This document shows positions 14,816-24,043 of a DNA stretch of 64,000 nucleotides, in pieces. Position 1 is the first letter of the stretch. Every line of letters begins with the position of its first letter. The notes under the pieces are model-generated. The model saw only the letters and a list, made by a program, of their open reading frames with translations. It ran no database searches and had not been told where the DNA came from. This DNA is from Pyramidobacter piscolens (GTDB lineage: Bacteria > Synergistota > Synergistia > Synergistales > Dethiosulfovibrionaceae), in NCBI GenBank assembly GCA_004558205.1, contig SFDM01000012.1:1-64000 (forward strand), in the 5' to 3' direction. Made by a program: the position numbers and the translations under genes.

Positions 14816-15937
14816 TTACTTTGACTTCTCAAAGGTCTGTGCGACCTCTTTCAGCCAGCTTGTGATGTGGATATGCTGCGGACAGGCACGCTCGCACTGT
14901 TTGCAGCCCACGCAGTCCGACGCTTTCCCGTGGGTGCTGGCGTAGTTGGCGTAGTAGACCTGCTGGGTGGAAAAGCCTTTGTTCAGAGCCTGCTTTTCGG
15001 CGTTGTAAAGCGCGAAATACTTGGGGATCGGGATATGCTTGGGGCATCCTTCCACGCAGTACTGGCAGGCGGTACAGGGGATGGCCACGGAGTCGTTGAT
15101 GATCTTTACGGCTTTGCCCACGACCTCGAACTCCTCCTGGGAAAGGGGCTGGAAATCCTGCATGCAGCGGCTGTTTTCTTCCATCTGTTCCAGGCTTGTC
15201 ATGCCGCTCAGCACCATCATGACGTTCTCGTGGCTGGCGGCGAAGCGGATGGCCCACAGCGCGGGCGACTGGCCGGGGCGGTGGCTTCTGAACAGCTTTT
15301 CAGCTTCGGCGGGCACCTTGGCCAGCGTGCCGCCCTTGACGGGCTCCATGACGATCACGGGCTTGCCGTGTTTGGCGGCTACTTCGTAGCACTTGCCTGA
15401 CTGGATGCTCTCGTTGTCCCAGTCAAGATAGTTCAGCTGAAGCTGCACAAAGTCCAGTTCGGGATGGGCCGTCAGTATTTCGTCGAGCAGCTGGGCGTTG
15501 TCATGGTAGGACATGCCGATCTGCCTGACCTTGCCCTCTTCTTTGAGGCGGCGGAGGAAGCCGAAGCTGTCCAGCTTTTCCACCAGGCCGCAGCGGCCTC
15601 CGTTCATGGCGTGGAGCATGTAGTAATCGAAATAGTCGACGCCGCATTTTTCGAGCTGTTCCTTGAAGATGCGCTCTTGGTCTTCCTTCGTCTTCAAAAA
15701 GACCACGGGCAGCTTGGTGGTCAGCGTGAAGCTGCCGCGGGGATGGCGCTTGACCAGCGCTTCCCTGATGGCCTTTTCGCTCTCATAGGCGTGGTACATG
15801 TAGGCCGTGTCGAAATAGGTGAAGCCTCTTTCGAGAAAGAGGTCCACCATTTTCTCCATCTGGGGCAGGTCGATGCTCTTAGGGTCCTCCTGATCCAGCA
15901 GGGGCAGGCGCATCAGTCCGAAACCAAATTTTTTCAT
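14816..15937 (-). CDS. Aldo/keto reductase with C-terminal 4Fe-4S ferredoxin domain
   Basis: 373 residues from the ATG at 15937 (GAGGAGGACG upstream). A TIM-barrel aldo/keto reductase domain (about 1-270) has FDTAYMYHAYESE with the catalytic Tyr/Asp, then TKLP and DYYMLHAM. It is followed by ferredoxin-like cysteines: CTACQYCVEGCPKHIPI and CVGCKQCERACPQHIHI, enough for two clusters. The family (COG1453) is common in anaerobes and may use ferredoxin rather than NADPH. Second gene of the 17113-14417 unit. Confidence 0.92.
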   Translation of the reverse strand: MKKFGFGLMRLPLLDQEDPKSIDLPQMEKMVDLFLERGFTYFDTAYMYHAYESEKAIREALVKRHPRGSFTLTTKLPVVFLKTKEDQERIFKEQLEKCGVDYFDYYMLHAMNGGRCGLVEKLDSFGFLRRLKEEGKVRQIGMSYHDNAQLLDEILTAHPELDFVQLQLNYLDWDNESIQSGKCYEVAAKHGKPVIVMEPVKGGTLAKVPAEAEKLFRSHRPGQSPALWAIRFAASHENVMMVLSGMTSLEQMEENSRCMQDFQPLSQEEFEVVGKAVKIINDSVAIPCTACQYCVEGCPKHIPIPKYFALYNAEKQALNKGFSTQQVYYANYASTHGKASDCVGCKQCERACPQHIHITSWLKEVAQTFEKSK

Positions 15938-15964
15938 GTTTTCTCGTCCTCCTCGTTTCAAAGA

Positions 15965-17113
15965 TCACATTCCAAAACGCCGGGCGGCGCTTTTCATATG
16001 CCCGATCACGTCGACGCCGAAGGGACAGCGCCCCATGCAGCTGCCGCACTCCGCGCATTCCGACGCGTGGTGGGGCAGCAGGCGGTAGTGCTCGCGGACG
16101 GTTTCGGGCAGTTCCTCGCCTTCGCGGGTCAGGCTCAGATACTTATTGACGCTGGCCACGTCGATGCCCATGGGACAGGGAGCGCAATGGCCGCAGTACA
16201 TGCAGTGGCCCTGCCAGGAAAAACGTTCCATGCCGGCCATGACGGACGCGTAATCCTTCTCGGCGTCTGTGGCGCCGCACCAGTCCAGCGCGGCCTGTAT
16301 CTCCTCGCGGGTCCTGCAGCCCGCCATGACTGCCGCGACGCCGGGGCGGGTCAGGGCGTACTCGAGGCACTGTACAGCCGTGAAGGCCCTGCCGAAGGGG
16401 GAGTTCTCGGCGCTCAGCAGATCGCCGCCGCCGTAGGCTTTCATCACGTCGATGCCTACGCCCAGGCGTTCGCAGAGCTCGTAAAGGCTTTCGCGCTCCC
16501 TGTCCATGTTGTGCAGCTCGTGGGCGTAGGCTTCGTCGGCCCAGAGCTGTTCCACGTCCTCGCCCGCGGGCTGCATGTCGTAGCAGGGGTTGATGGAGAA
16601 CATCAGCACGTCCACAAGGCCGGTCTTCACCGCCATGGCGGCGACTTCGGGGTTGTGGCTGCTGATGCCCACGTGCTTGACCCTGCCCTCTTTTTTCAGG
16701 CGCAGGGCCAGTTTGATGATCTCGCCGCCGAAGACCTCGTGAAAATCCTCCGCGGCGTCGATATAGTGGATCATGCCCACGTCGACCCAAGAGGTGCCCA
16801 TGCGTTTCAGCAGGTCCTCAAAGGCCGCCTCGGTTTTGCGGGCATCTCGGGAGCGCAGGTACTGCCCGTCTTCCCAGACGGAGCAGAGATGCCCCTGTAT
16901 GATAAACTTGTCCCGGCGGCCCTTCAGAGCCTGGCCGATGCAGGAACGGGTTTCGGGGTTCGACGTGTAGCAGTCGAAAAAATTGACGCCCGCTTTTTCG
17001 GCGAAATCGAAATCCTTCGTCACCTCTTCAGCGCTTTTTCCGACGAAGCCTTCGCAGCCCAGCGCGATTGCGCTGACCGAGAGCCCCGTGCGTCCTAAAA
17101 GCCTGTATTCCAT
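15965..17113 (-). CDS. Aldo/keto reductase with ferredoxin domain, second paralogue
   Basis: 382 residues from the ATG at 17113, which has AGGAGG nine bases upstream; the longer frame to 17149 is unneeded. The barrel starts with YRLLGRTGLSVSAIALGCEG and includes NFFDCYTSNPETR. The usual tyrosine of the catalytic tetrad is not obvious at the DCYTSNPE position, so activity may differ. Two cysteine motifs, CMYCGHCAPCPMGI and CAECGSCMGRCPFGV, indicate 4Fe-4S clusters. Directly upstream of the other reductase (27-base gap). Confidence 0.9.
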   Translation of the reverse strand: MEYRLLGRTGLSVSAIALGCEGFVGKSAEEVTKDFDFAEKAGVNFFDCYTSNPETRSCIGQALKGRRDKFIIQGHLCSVWEDGQYLRSRDARKTEAAFEDLLKRMGTSWVDVGMIHYIDAAEDFHEVFGGEIIKLALRLKKEGRVKHVGISSHNPEVAAMAVKTGLVDVLMFSINPCYDMQPAGEDVEQLWADEAYAHELHNMDRERESLYELCERLGVGIDVMKAYGGGDLLSAENSPFGRAFTAVQCLEYALTRPGVAAVMAGCRTREEIQAALDWCGATDAEKDYASVMAGMERFSWQGHCMYCGHCAPCPMGIDVASVNKYLSLTREGEELPETVREHYRLLPHHASECAECGSCMGRCPFGVDVIGHMKSAARRFGM

Positions 17114-17276
17114 GATGCGTTTCCTCCTATTGTGGCCGCTTTCCATCATGCGCGGCGTTCTTGTCCATTTTTTTATTGGCTATCGATCGCTCGGCGGAAA
17201 TCCCTTGGCAGGCACTTCGATCCAATCCGCGGCCGGCCGAAAGGAAAAGGCGCGGAATCCCAGGGCCGAAGCGAGG

Positions 17277-18398
17277 CTAGGCCTCTTCCGATCTCAGTAC
17301 GAACAGCGTTATTTCCGAAGGGTCCATGATCCTCAGGGGAAAGCCGTTCCAGAGCAGCGTGCCGGGGCTGACGTAAAGCTTCATGGAGCCCAGGCCGTAC
17401 CATCCCTTGACGAACCCCCCGTTAAACCGGGCGATAAACAGGTCCAGGCCGGGCATCATGCCGCCGTGGGTATGGCCCGAAAGCTGGAGGTCCACGCCCA
17501 GATCCGCGTTTTCCCGGGCGCTTTCAGGCCGGTGGGCCATGAGGATCACCGGCGCGTCCCGAGGGGCCCCTTTCAGGGCTTTGGGTAGGTCGGGGCCTTC
17601 AAAGCCAGAGCGCGCGCCCTGATGGTCGGGCGTTCCGGCGATAACCAGCTCTTTGCCGCCGGCTTCCAGGACGGCATGGCTGTTTTCAAGCATGGTGATG
17701 CCAAGCTCCTTGAACTTCCGCAGCCAGGCCTGATAGCCTGAGTAGTACTCGTGATTGCCCGAAGAGCCCCACACGCCGATGCGGGCTTTCAGCCGGGCCA
17801 GCGGCGCCACGTCTTTTTCGCGGCGGGCCACGGTCCCATCCACCATGTCGCCGTTCAGCAAAATGACGTCGGGATTCAAGGCGTTGGTCCTGTCCACGAT
17901 GGCCTGGAGCAGCGGAGCCTGGTTAGCCGCGCTGGCGTGAAGGTCGGCCAGAAGGGCTATTTTGAGGCCGTCGAACTCCTTTGGCAGGCGTTTCAGGCGA
18001 ACCTCCTGGATGTTTACCTCGGGGACCCTGAAGGCGGCCCAGGTGCCGTACAGCGACAGCAGCGCCGAGGAAAGGACGATGGCCAGGGCGATTCCGTTCA
18101 CCGGAAAAGCCCGGCCCTTCGCGAAGATCTTCCAGAGAACCCAGGCCGCGTCTTTCAGGATCAGCATAAACAGCATGATGACCAGGGCGCTGTAGAGCCA
18201 GGCGAAGAGCAGAATCAACGGCCGTGGCAGTTCGGGGGCGAAAAACATGCCGCCGCCGAGTCGTTGGAAGATCTGGTTCTTGTGAGCTACGGCCAGTAAA
18301 ACCGCGGCGCAGGGCAGCTTCCAGGGCCAGGGCATTTTGAGCGGCAGCAGCAGGCTTGCGGCCACATATAAGAAGAGCGTCCAGGACATGGCCGTCAT
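17277..18398 (-). CDS. Membrane-anchored metallophosphoesterase
   Basis: 373 residues. Four hydrophobic segments (about 5-20, 28-40, 58-82, 98-120) precede a calcineurin-like phosphoesterase domain (about 145-370) with metal motifs DLHAS, NGDMVDG, GNHEYYSGY, AHRPE and SGHTHGG. The layout matches YkuE/YaeI-like enzymes; some cleave UDP-2,3-diacylglucosamine or other membrane-linked phosphodiesters. Substrate unknown. AGGAGG lies eight bases before the ATG, and the start overlaps the stop of a 32-codon frame upstream. Confidence 0.88.
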   Translation of the reverse strand: MTAMSWTLFLYVAASLLLPLKMPWPWKLPCAAVLLAVAHKNQIFQRLGGGMFFAPELPRPLILLFAWLYSALVIMLFMLILKDAAWVLWKIFAKGRAFPVNGIALAIVLSSALLSLYGTWAAFRVPEVNIQEVRLKRLPKEFDGLKIALLADLHASAANQAPLLQAIVDRTNALNPDVILLNGDMVDGTVARREKDVAPLARLKARIGVWGSSGNHEYYSGYQAWLRKFKELGITMLENSHAVLEAGGKELVIAGTPDHQGARSGFEGPDLPKALKGAPRDAPVILMAHRPESARENADLGVDLQLSGHTHGGMMPGLDLFIARFNGGFVKGWYGLGSMKLYVSPGTLLWNGFPLRIMDPSEITLFVLRSEEA

Positions 18399-18493
18399 CG
18401 GGGCAGCCTCCTTTCCGAGGTGTGAAAGCCGAAGGTTTTTTCGGCGGTTTTCCAGCCCGGGATGGCGGCGATATTCTGATTTTTTTCATTCAT
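18395..18493 (-). CDS. Possible small leader protein, unknown
   Basis: 32 codons, missed by length filters. The ATG at 18493 has CAGGAGG at good spacing, and its stop overlaps the start of the metallophosphoesterase (ATGA), an arrangement typical of translational coupling. The peptide is polar (begins MNEKNQNIAAIPGW) with no recognised domain. It could be a real small protein or a chance coupled leader. Confidence 0.35.
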   Translation of the reverse strand: MNEKNQNIAAIPGWKTAEKTFGFHTSERRLPR

Positions 18494-18583
18494 ATTTGAT
18501 GATCCTCCTGTAAACCCCATGTTCGTGATAAGAAAAGAGCCAATTTGTTTTTTATGCGCGTCCCCGGTTCTGTGAGAACGACT

Positions 18584-19258
18584 TTAACGGCGCTCTTGGA
18601 CGCCGCTTTCTTTCAGCGTGTAATAGGTGAGGGAGATAAAGGTCCCCATGATCGACAGCCAGGCGGCGAAGAAGGGGGCGATGGACTGTTCGAAGTCCCA
18701 AAAGCTGAAACTTGCGCCGAAAAAGAGCTTCAGCCACAGATCCATGTCGAAGGTGGACTTGACGCCCCAGATGGCTATCGCCGCGGCGGCGCATCGGAGC
18801 AGCGCTGTTCTCAGGCGGCTTGGGTCGGAGATCTTCAGCGCGCGGCGCGCGGCGTTCATGAGCATGTCCCAGTGCAGACCCAGGTGTATGGACATGAGGA
18901 TCAGGCCGCTGTAGGCCGCGAGAGTATGGACCTGGCGCGCGGAAAAATCGTTTTCGATCTTAAGGAACGCGAAGAGATCCAGGGAAATCATGACGCCCGT
19001 AACCATCAGAATGGTCATGTCCGCCGCAAGCAGCAGGTTGACCGCTGAGTTCAAAGAGCGGTGCAGGCCGTATTTCCCCTTCAGCAGCGCGCCGTACCAG
19101 CGCCAGTTGAGCAGATTGTGCAGGACGAACAGCGCGCCCAGGAGGACGCCGGTGATTTCGTGCCCCAGATTGCCCGTCAGGTGATAGGCCAGAGCCAGCA
19201 GCATCAGGACGAGCATTGCAAAGTCCACAATCAATTTAACGGCCCTCTTTGGATTCAT
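18584..19258 (-). CDS. DUF4405-like haem-binding membrane protein
   Basis: 224 residues, with about six membrane segments. Intramembrane histidines occur in LAYHLTGNLGHE, FVLHNLLNW, YGLHRSLN and SIHLGLHWDML, the pattern of cytochrome-b561-like DUF4405 proteins, which occur with extracytoplasmic flavin redox systems. It precedes the phosphoesterase on the same strand and follows the exported flavodoxin gene (19533-20093), so it may pass electrons across the membrane to such a carrier; this is inference. AAGGAGG supports the start. Confidence 0.75.
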   Translation of the reverse strand: MNPKRAVKLIVDFAMLVLMLLALAYHLTGNLGHEITGVLLGALFVLHNLLNWRWYGALLKGKYGLHRSLNSAVNLLLAADMTILMVTGVMISLDLFAFLKIENDFSARQVHTLAAYSGLILMSIHLGLHWDMLMNAARRALKISDPSRLRTALLRCAAAAIAIWGVKSTFDMDLWLKLFFGASFSFWDFEQSIAPFFAAWLSIMGTFISLTYYTLKESGVQERR

Positions 19259-19484
19259 TCATAACGCCTCCTTGGAGTTTTGATCTATGCGGAAGCCCGC
19301 GCGAAATCATGTTTCGGCGTTCCCATCCTGTCATCGGCATACATAAAGGTAAGACCGGAAGATCGGAACGGCAGACCGCGGACACAGTCAGATTTTCAGC
19401 CTGTTCGGCCACGATCGGCCTTTTAGCCATCGGACCAGCGGCAGATCCCATTATATCCTATCGGCGCTTTTTCGCAAAAAAATA

Positions 19485-19520
19485 GAAGTCCCTCCGCCAA
19501 GTTCAGAGGGACTTCGTCCC
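19485..19520 (-). terminator. Terminator of the exported flavodoxin gene
   Basis: GAAGTCCCTC pairs with GAGGGACTTC (19485-19494 with 19506-19515); on the minus strand it is followed by TATTTTTTTGCG. Confidence 0.88.
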
Positions 19521-19532
19521 GTCATCCTCCGG

Positions 19533-20093
19533 TTAATTGAGAAGTCCCTTGCCGCGCAGCCACCGGATCACGTCGTCTTTTGCTTCCCGAACGGAACCTC
19601 CCCTGATGGGAAGGCCGCCGAGCAGAGTCGAGCGAGGCGCCAGGCGTTTGATGTCCGATTCGCTGTGCCCCATGCGGGAGCCTTCGTGGGTCATAAAGGG
19701 CGCGATGGTCTTTCCCGACAGGTCGTAGCTCTCGAGGAAGGTCATCACGGCCGGCGCCACGGTGCCCCACCAGCAGGGCGAGCCAAGAATGATCACGTCG
19801 TAGGAGGCCATGTTGGCCACTTTGCCCCTGATTTCGGGCCTGAAGTCCGCGTTGATCTCCCGTTTTGCCTGTTCTGTGGTCTGACGGTAAGCTGTGGGGT
19901 AGGGCTTGACGGGGACGATTTCGAAAAGATCCGCGCCTGTGGCCTCTTTGATCTGTTCAGCCACGACTCGGGTGTTGCCGCCCCAGGAGTAGTAGACGAT
20001 AAGGGTCTTTTTAGCGGGTGCTGCGTGAGCCGGAGTTCCCGCAGCCATGATTGAAACTGCCAGAAGCGCCGCTGCCATAAGTTCGCTTTTCAT
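19533..20093 (-). CDS. Exported flavodoxin
   Basis: 186 residues from the ATG at 20093. A signal peptide (about 1-24, ending PAHA) is followed by a single Flavodoxin_4-type domain with the FMN loop TLIVYYSWGGNTRVVAEQI, SYDVIILGSPCWWGTV and FLESYDLSGKTIAPFMTHEG. Most flavodoxins are cytoplasmic; this one and its paralogue at 446-1834 are exported. The strongest conservation between them is in the flavin-binding segments. A longer frame to 20210 would erase the signal peptide context and lacks a ribosome site. The promoter is of MerR type. Confidence 0.9.
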   Translation of the reverse strand: MKSELMAAALLAVSIMAAGTPAHAAPAKKTLIVYYSWGGNTRVVAEQIKEATGADLFEIVPVKPYPTAYRQTTEQAKREINADFRPEIRGKVANMASYDVIILGSPCWWGTVAPAVMTFLESYDLSGKTIAPFMTHEGSRMGHSESDIKRLAPRSTLLGGLPIRGGSVREAKDDVIRWLRGKGLLN

Positions 20094-20148
20094 AGGTGAT
20101 TCCCATCCTTTGCGTGAAGTTTGTCTCTGAATTTTCGTTGACGTTTGG

Positions 20149-20179
20149 ACTCTATCACCTGGAGTGGACTCTAAGTCAA
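20149..20179 (-). promoter_or_regulatory. MerR-type promoter of the exported flavodoxin gene
   Basis: Minus strand: TTGACT (20174-20179), 19-bp spacer, TAGAGT (20149-20154). The spacer holds the dyad GAGTCCACTC. Seventeen or so of 20 bases match the site at 1921-1940, including GGACTCTAAGTCAAG-type core bases. Confidence 0.65.
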
Positions 20180-20210
20180 GAGCTTTTTTTCGCGTTTTTC
20201 GATTTTTCAA

Positions 20211-20735
20211 AGGATCTGGGAATCCGTCAATATAACTGATTATTGTTTATTTTCAGAGGCGGGCAATTTGGCAAATTAAAAAAGCGATGTATTAAAAAGA
20301 GTGGTTTAAGTGTTTTTTGCCAAATATTATTGCATCTTACAACAGGGCAGAATGTTTATGCGTTTTGTTGTAAAAAACTCTATTGTCATCTTTTTTATAA
20401 CAAGAGAAAATCTTCTGCGGTCAGGATAATTTGATTTGGCTTTTTGTGCTTTTATCCATGGGAAACTGCTTTATGATGAAAAAAATATCTCATATCGGCG
20501 GAAAGAGGAGCATTGGAAAGCCCTTTGAGCCTCAAGACGGCTGGACAAAGTTTCAAAAAGATGGTAATCTTTACCATAAAGAAAATATTGTTCAGCAAGG
20601 CTATCCCCACCTGTTTAGATTTCGTTTTCACGCTCGCCCTGTTTCACCCTGATGTTGGACGCCGGACTGCCCTCTGGCGTTTTTAACATAGTGATAAGCG
20701 TAATGGATGATCATTTTTTAGGAGGAGATGGTTTT
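20211..20735 (+). other. AT-rich gene-free region, leader of symporter copy 2
   Basis: Much lower GC than its surroundings. Two short open frames (20243-20434, 20431-20652) have no ribosome site or recognisable protein and are not called. A small stem-loop, ACGCCGG with CTGGCGT (20659-20680), is followed by TTTTTAA 50 bases before the start, so a leader attenuator is possible. Confidence 0.4.
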
Positions 20736-22118
20736 ATGGAAGCGATTATGCACTGGAATGGTATTATCAACGGTATCGTTTGGGGCCCTTGGATGTTGAC
20801 TCTGCTGGTCGGTACTGGTATCTGGTTCACGTTTATTCTCGGTTTTCCCCAGCTTCGCTATTTTGGCGTGATGCTTAAGGAAGTCTTCGGAAAGCTCCTC
20901 GTGAAGTCCGAGGGAGAAGGCAACATTTCTTCCTTCGCCGCTGTGGCTACTGCCCTGGCAGCCACCGTCGGCACGGGCAACATCGCGGGCGTGGCGACGG
21001 CCCTGCACCTCGGCGGCCCCGGCGCGCTGTTCTGGATGCTCTTCTCCGCGTTCTTCGGCATGACCACCAAGTTCTGCGAAGTCTCCCTGGCCGTCCACTT
21101 CCGCGAGAAGGACGAGACCGGCGCCTGGCGCGGCGGCACCATGTACATCCTTGAAAAGGGATGCGGCATGAAGTGGCTCGCCGTCGTCTTCGCCCTCTTC
21201 ACGTTGCTGGCCTCCTTCGGCATCGGCAACATGGTTCAGGCCAACTCCACCGCCGAAGCCGTCTCCATGGCGTTCAACGTTCCCCACATCTACACGGCCA
21301 TCGTTATGGCGGTCCTCGTGGGCCTGGTTATCATCGGCGGCCTGAAGCGCATCGCTACGATCACCGTCTACCTGGTCCCCTTCATGGCCATCGTCTACAT
21401 CGCCGGCGCTATCGTCGTGGTCTGCAAGAACTCCGCCATGATCGGCCCCTCCTTTGCGGCGGCGGTCAAGGGCGCTTTCTCTGATCCCATGGCCCTGCCC
21501 GGCGCTATCGTCGGCTGGACCGTCAAGGAAGCCATCAAGCGCGGCATCGCCCGCGGCGTGTTCTCCAACGAAGCCGGCCTTGGCTCCGCGCCCATGGTCC
21601 ACGCGGCAGCGCAGGTCGACCATCCTGTCCGCCAGGGGCTTTACGGCATCTTTGAAGTCTTCATGGACACCATCATCATCTGCACCCTGACCTCGCTGGT
21701 CATCATGACCACCGGCGTTCTGACCAGCGAAGCCGGCGTCAATCTTACGGGCGCTCAGCTGACCCTGGCCGGGTTCGACGCGGCCCTCGGCGTCGGCTGG
21801 GGCACCACGATCCTGTCCGCTGGACTCGCCATGTTCGCCCTGTCCACGATCCTGGGCTGGTACTACTACGGCGAGACCGCTCTGACCTACCTGTTCCCCG
21901 TGGGCGCCATCCCCGTCTACAAGATCCTGTGGGTTGCGGGCGTCGTGCTGGGCGGCTGGGGCGGAGCCCAGTGGCTGACTTCCCTTTGGGATCTGGCCGA
22001 CACTCTGAACGGCCTTATGGCGATTCCCAACCTGATAGGGCTTCTTCTTATGACCAAGGTCATGAAGGATCTGGTCAAGGATTTCGACGCCAAGCGCAAA
22101 AGCGGCGAACTGAAGTAA
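20736..22118 (+). CDS. Alanine/glycine:cation symporter (AGCS family), copy 2
   Basis: 460 residues from the ATG at 20736, with GGAGGAGATG upstream; the frame to 20652 is unsupported. It is the same length as copy 1 (3998-5380), with identical GTGNIAGVATALHLGGPGAL (near residue 80) and GVFSNEAGLGSAPMVHAAAQ segments. Divergence is concentrated in a few loops and late helices. About 11 membrane segments. It imports alanine or glycine with Na+ by family. The copies flank a 15-kb block of mixed genes. Confidence 0.93.
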   Translation: MEAIMHWNGIINGIVWGPWMLTLLVGTGIWFTFILGFPQLRYFGVMLKEVFGKLLVKSEGEGNISSFAAVATALAATVGTGNIAGVATALHLGGPGALFWMLFSAFFGMTTKFCEVSLAVHFREKDETGAWRGGTMYILEKGCGMKWLAVVFALFTLLASFGIGNMVQANSTAEAVSMAFNVPHIYTAIVMAVLVGLVIIGGLKRIATITVYLVPFMAIVYIAGAIVVVCKNSAMIGPSFAAAVKGAFSDPMALPGAIVGWTVKEAIKRGIARGVFSNEAGLGSAPMVHAAAQVDHPVRQGLYGIFEVFMDTIIICTLTSLVIMTTGVLTSEAGVNLTGAQLTLAGFDAALGVGWGTTILSAGLAMFALSTILGWYYYGETALTYLFPVGAIPVYKILWVAGVVLGGWGGAQWLTSLWDLADTLNGLMAIPNLIGLLLMTKVMKDLVKDFDAKRKSGELK

Positions 22119-22134
22119 TCGCGATAAACAAAAA

Positions 22135-22164
22135 ACGCCTTCCCGAAAGGGAGGGCGTTTTTAC
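22135..22164 (+). terminator. Terminator of symporter copy 2
   Basis: ACGCCTTCCC-GAAA-GGGAGGGCGT then TTTTTA (22135-22163). It lies between convergent genes and may serve both. Confidence 0.88.
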
Positions 22165-22197
22165 GTTTATCGGCCAAGCCGTACTTTGGGGTGAATA

Positions 22198-23805
22198 TTA
22201 CCACGCGGCTACGCAGCCGTCGGCTCGGGATTCCGTGGCGCCGGCCAGGGTGCCTTCGTCGGTGCGCCAGATCAGTTCGCCGCGGCCGAAGGCGTTGGAG
22301 TCCAGGGCGAAGCGCACGTCGTGTCCCATCCGGGCCAGGCGTTGAGCTGCCGCTGGGTCGAAACCGGGCTCCACCTCCACGGTGAGGTCCTTCAGCCACT
22401 GCCACCGGGGAGCGTCCAGGGCCTGCTGAGGGTTCATGTGGAAGTCGATGGCGTTCATCAGCAGCTGGAGCTGCCCCTGGGGCTGCATGAAAGCGCCCAT
22501 CACGCCGAAGGGGCCCACGGGCTGGCCGTCCTTCGTGAGGAATCCCGGGATGATCGTGCAGTAGGGGCGCTTGCCGGGAGCGATCACGTTGGGATGCTCG
22601 GGATCCATGGAGAATCCCTTGGCGCGGCAGTTGAGGGAGATTCCCGTGCCCGGGATCACGATGCCGGAGCCAAAGCTCGTATAGTTGCTCTGGATGAAGG
22701 AAACCATGTTTCCTTCTTCGTCGGCGGTGCACAGGTAGACGGTGCCCGACCCTTCGGGCTCGCCAGCCTCGGGGATCCTGGCAGTGCCGCCGATGAGGCT
22801 GCGCCGGCGGGCGGCGTACTCGTCGGAGAGCATGCCTTCGACAGGGACGGAGACGAATTTCTGGTCAGCTACGTAGCGCAGCGAATCCGCGAAGGCGAGC
22901 TTGATGGCTTCGATCTGCCGGTGGAAAGTCTCGGGGGCGTCCCTGTGGCTGAACTCGAATCCCTTTAGGATGTTCAGCGCCATGAGGACCGTGATGCCCT
23001 GCCCGTTGGGCGGGATTTCCCAAACGTCGTAGCCTCTGTAGCCGGCGCTGATGGGTTTGACCCACTCGGGATCGACCGAGGCCAGGTCTTTTTCGCACAG
23101 ATAGCCGCCGGAGGTCATGGAAAACTGAAGGATTTTTTCGGCGATCTCGCCCTCGTAAAAGGCCTTGGCGTTGGTCTGGGCGATCAGCTGGAGCGTTTTT
23201 GCCTGATCGGGGTTTTTCCACAGGGATCCTGCCGCCGGTGTCTTTCCTCCGGGAGCGAAGGTGTCGAACCAGGGCTGGAATTCGGGGCCCACGAAGTTCT
23301 TCTTATAATTCTCGTTGGCGAGACGCCAGTTGTACGCCACCGTGGGGGCCACGGCGTGCCCCTTCGAGGCGTAGTCGATGGCGGGGGCCAGGGTCTGTTC
23401 CAGTTTCAGGCGTCCCATGGTCTGGGCGAGGATCGCCCAGGTCTTGGGAGCCGCCGGAACCGTGGCGGAAGGCCAGCCGCAGGTGGGTACCTTTTTCCAG
23501 CCCTGGGCGAGAATTTCCTTGAGCTTGAAAGCCAGGGGCGCGCGGCCGCTGCCGTTGATGCCATGCATTTTGCCGTCTTTCCAGATGATCGCGAAGTTGT
23601 CGCTTCCCAGGCCGTTGCTCGTTGGCTCAACGACGGTCAGAGCGGCGGCCGCGGCGATGGCCGCGTCCACGGCGTTGCCGCCCTGCTTGAGTATTTCCAG
23701 GCCAGCCTGGGCTGCCAGGGGATGGGACGTGGCGACCATGCCCCGCGAGCCGTAAATCAGATTTCTTCTCGACGGAAAAGGATTATAATGGGGATCATAT
23801 TTCAT
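22198..23805 (-). CDS. Gamma-glutamyltransferase-family enzyme, YwrD-like
   Basis: 535 residues, one uninterrupted precursor of the Ntn-hydrolase gamma-glutamyltransferase family: GMVATSHPLAAQAGLEIL and GGNAVDAAIAAAAALTVVEP at the start, then the cleavage site. The likely autocatalytic nucleophile is Thr355 in GSGTVYLCTAD, and GNMVS and NCRAKGFSMDP follow. There is no signal peptide, so unlike classical Ggt it should be cytoplasmic, as for Bacillus YwrD. The role may be gamma-glutamyl or amide hydrolysis. GGAGGAG supports the start. Confidence 0.88.
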   Translation of the reverse strand: MKYDPHYNPFPSRRNLIYGSRGMVATSHPLAAQAGLEILKQGGNAVDAAIAAAAALTVVEPTSNGLGSDNFAIIWKDGKMHGINGSGRAPLAFKLKEILAQGWKKVPTCGWPSATVPAAPKTWAILAQTMGRLKLEQTLAPAIDYASKGHAVAPTVAYNWRLANENYKKNFVGPEFQPWFDTFAPGGKTPAAGSLWKNPDQAKTLQLIAQTNAKAFYEGEIAEKILQFSMTSGGYLCEKDLASVDPEWVKPISAGYRGYDVWEIPPNGQGITVLMALNILKGFEFSHRDAPETFHRQIEAIKLAFADSLRYVADQKFVSVPVEGMLSDEYAARRRSLIGGTARIPEAGEPEGSGTVYLCTADEEGNMVSFIQSNYTSFGSGIVIPGTGISLNCRAKGFSMDPEHPNVIAPGKRPYCTIIPGFLTKDGQPVGPFGVMGAFMQPQGQLQLLMNAIDFHMNPQQALDAPRWQWLKDLTVEVEPGFDPAAAQRLARMGHDVRFALDSNAFGRGELIWRTDEGTLAGATESRADGCVAAW

Positions 23806-24043
23806 GAAGGTTCTCCTCCTCAGATTTAAAGTTATGACCGTTCATGGGCTAAGTTTACCAGAAAAGATGAATTCCGTCCCTGCTGTTTGCGCTTAATTTA
23901 AAAAAGCGCCGCATTCTTTTTTATGTCCCTGCAAGGCGCTTGCTGGCCTGATTTGCCGCGAATTTCTCTGATCCACTGGACGAGAAGTGACTTTGGCTGT
24001 AAAATTGCCAAGTACGTCTAAGCTGAATAAGGAGGTCTTCAAT
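23806..24043 (+). other. Intergenic region before ompH
   Basis: Holds the divergent ribosome sites and an inverted repeat AAGCGCC (near 23905) / GGCGCTT (near 23933) with a long loop. No clear promoter hexamers were assigned. Confidence 0.3.

Noticed and set aside
15464..17098. A 544-codon plus-strand frame over the aldo/keto reductases
   Set aside because: Antisense to two clearly identified enzymes, with low-complexity His/Ala/Gly composition and no start signals.
20243..20652. Two short plus-strand frames of 63 and 73 codons in the AT-rich leader
   Set aside because: AT-rich, no ribosome site, no similarity to any protein I know; more likely untranslated leader.
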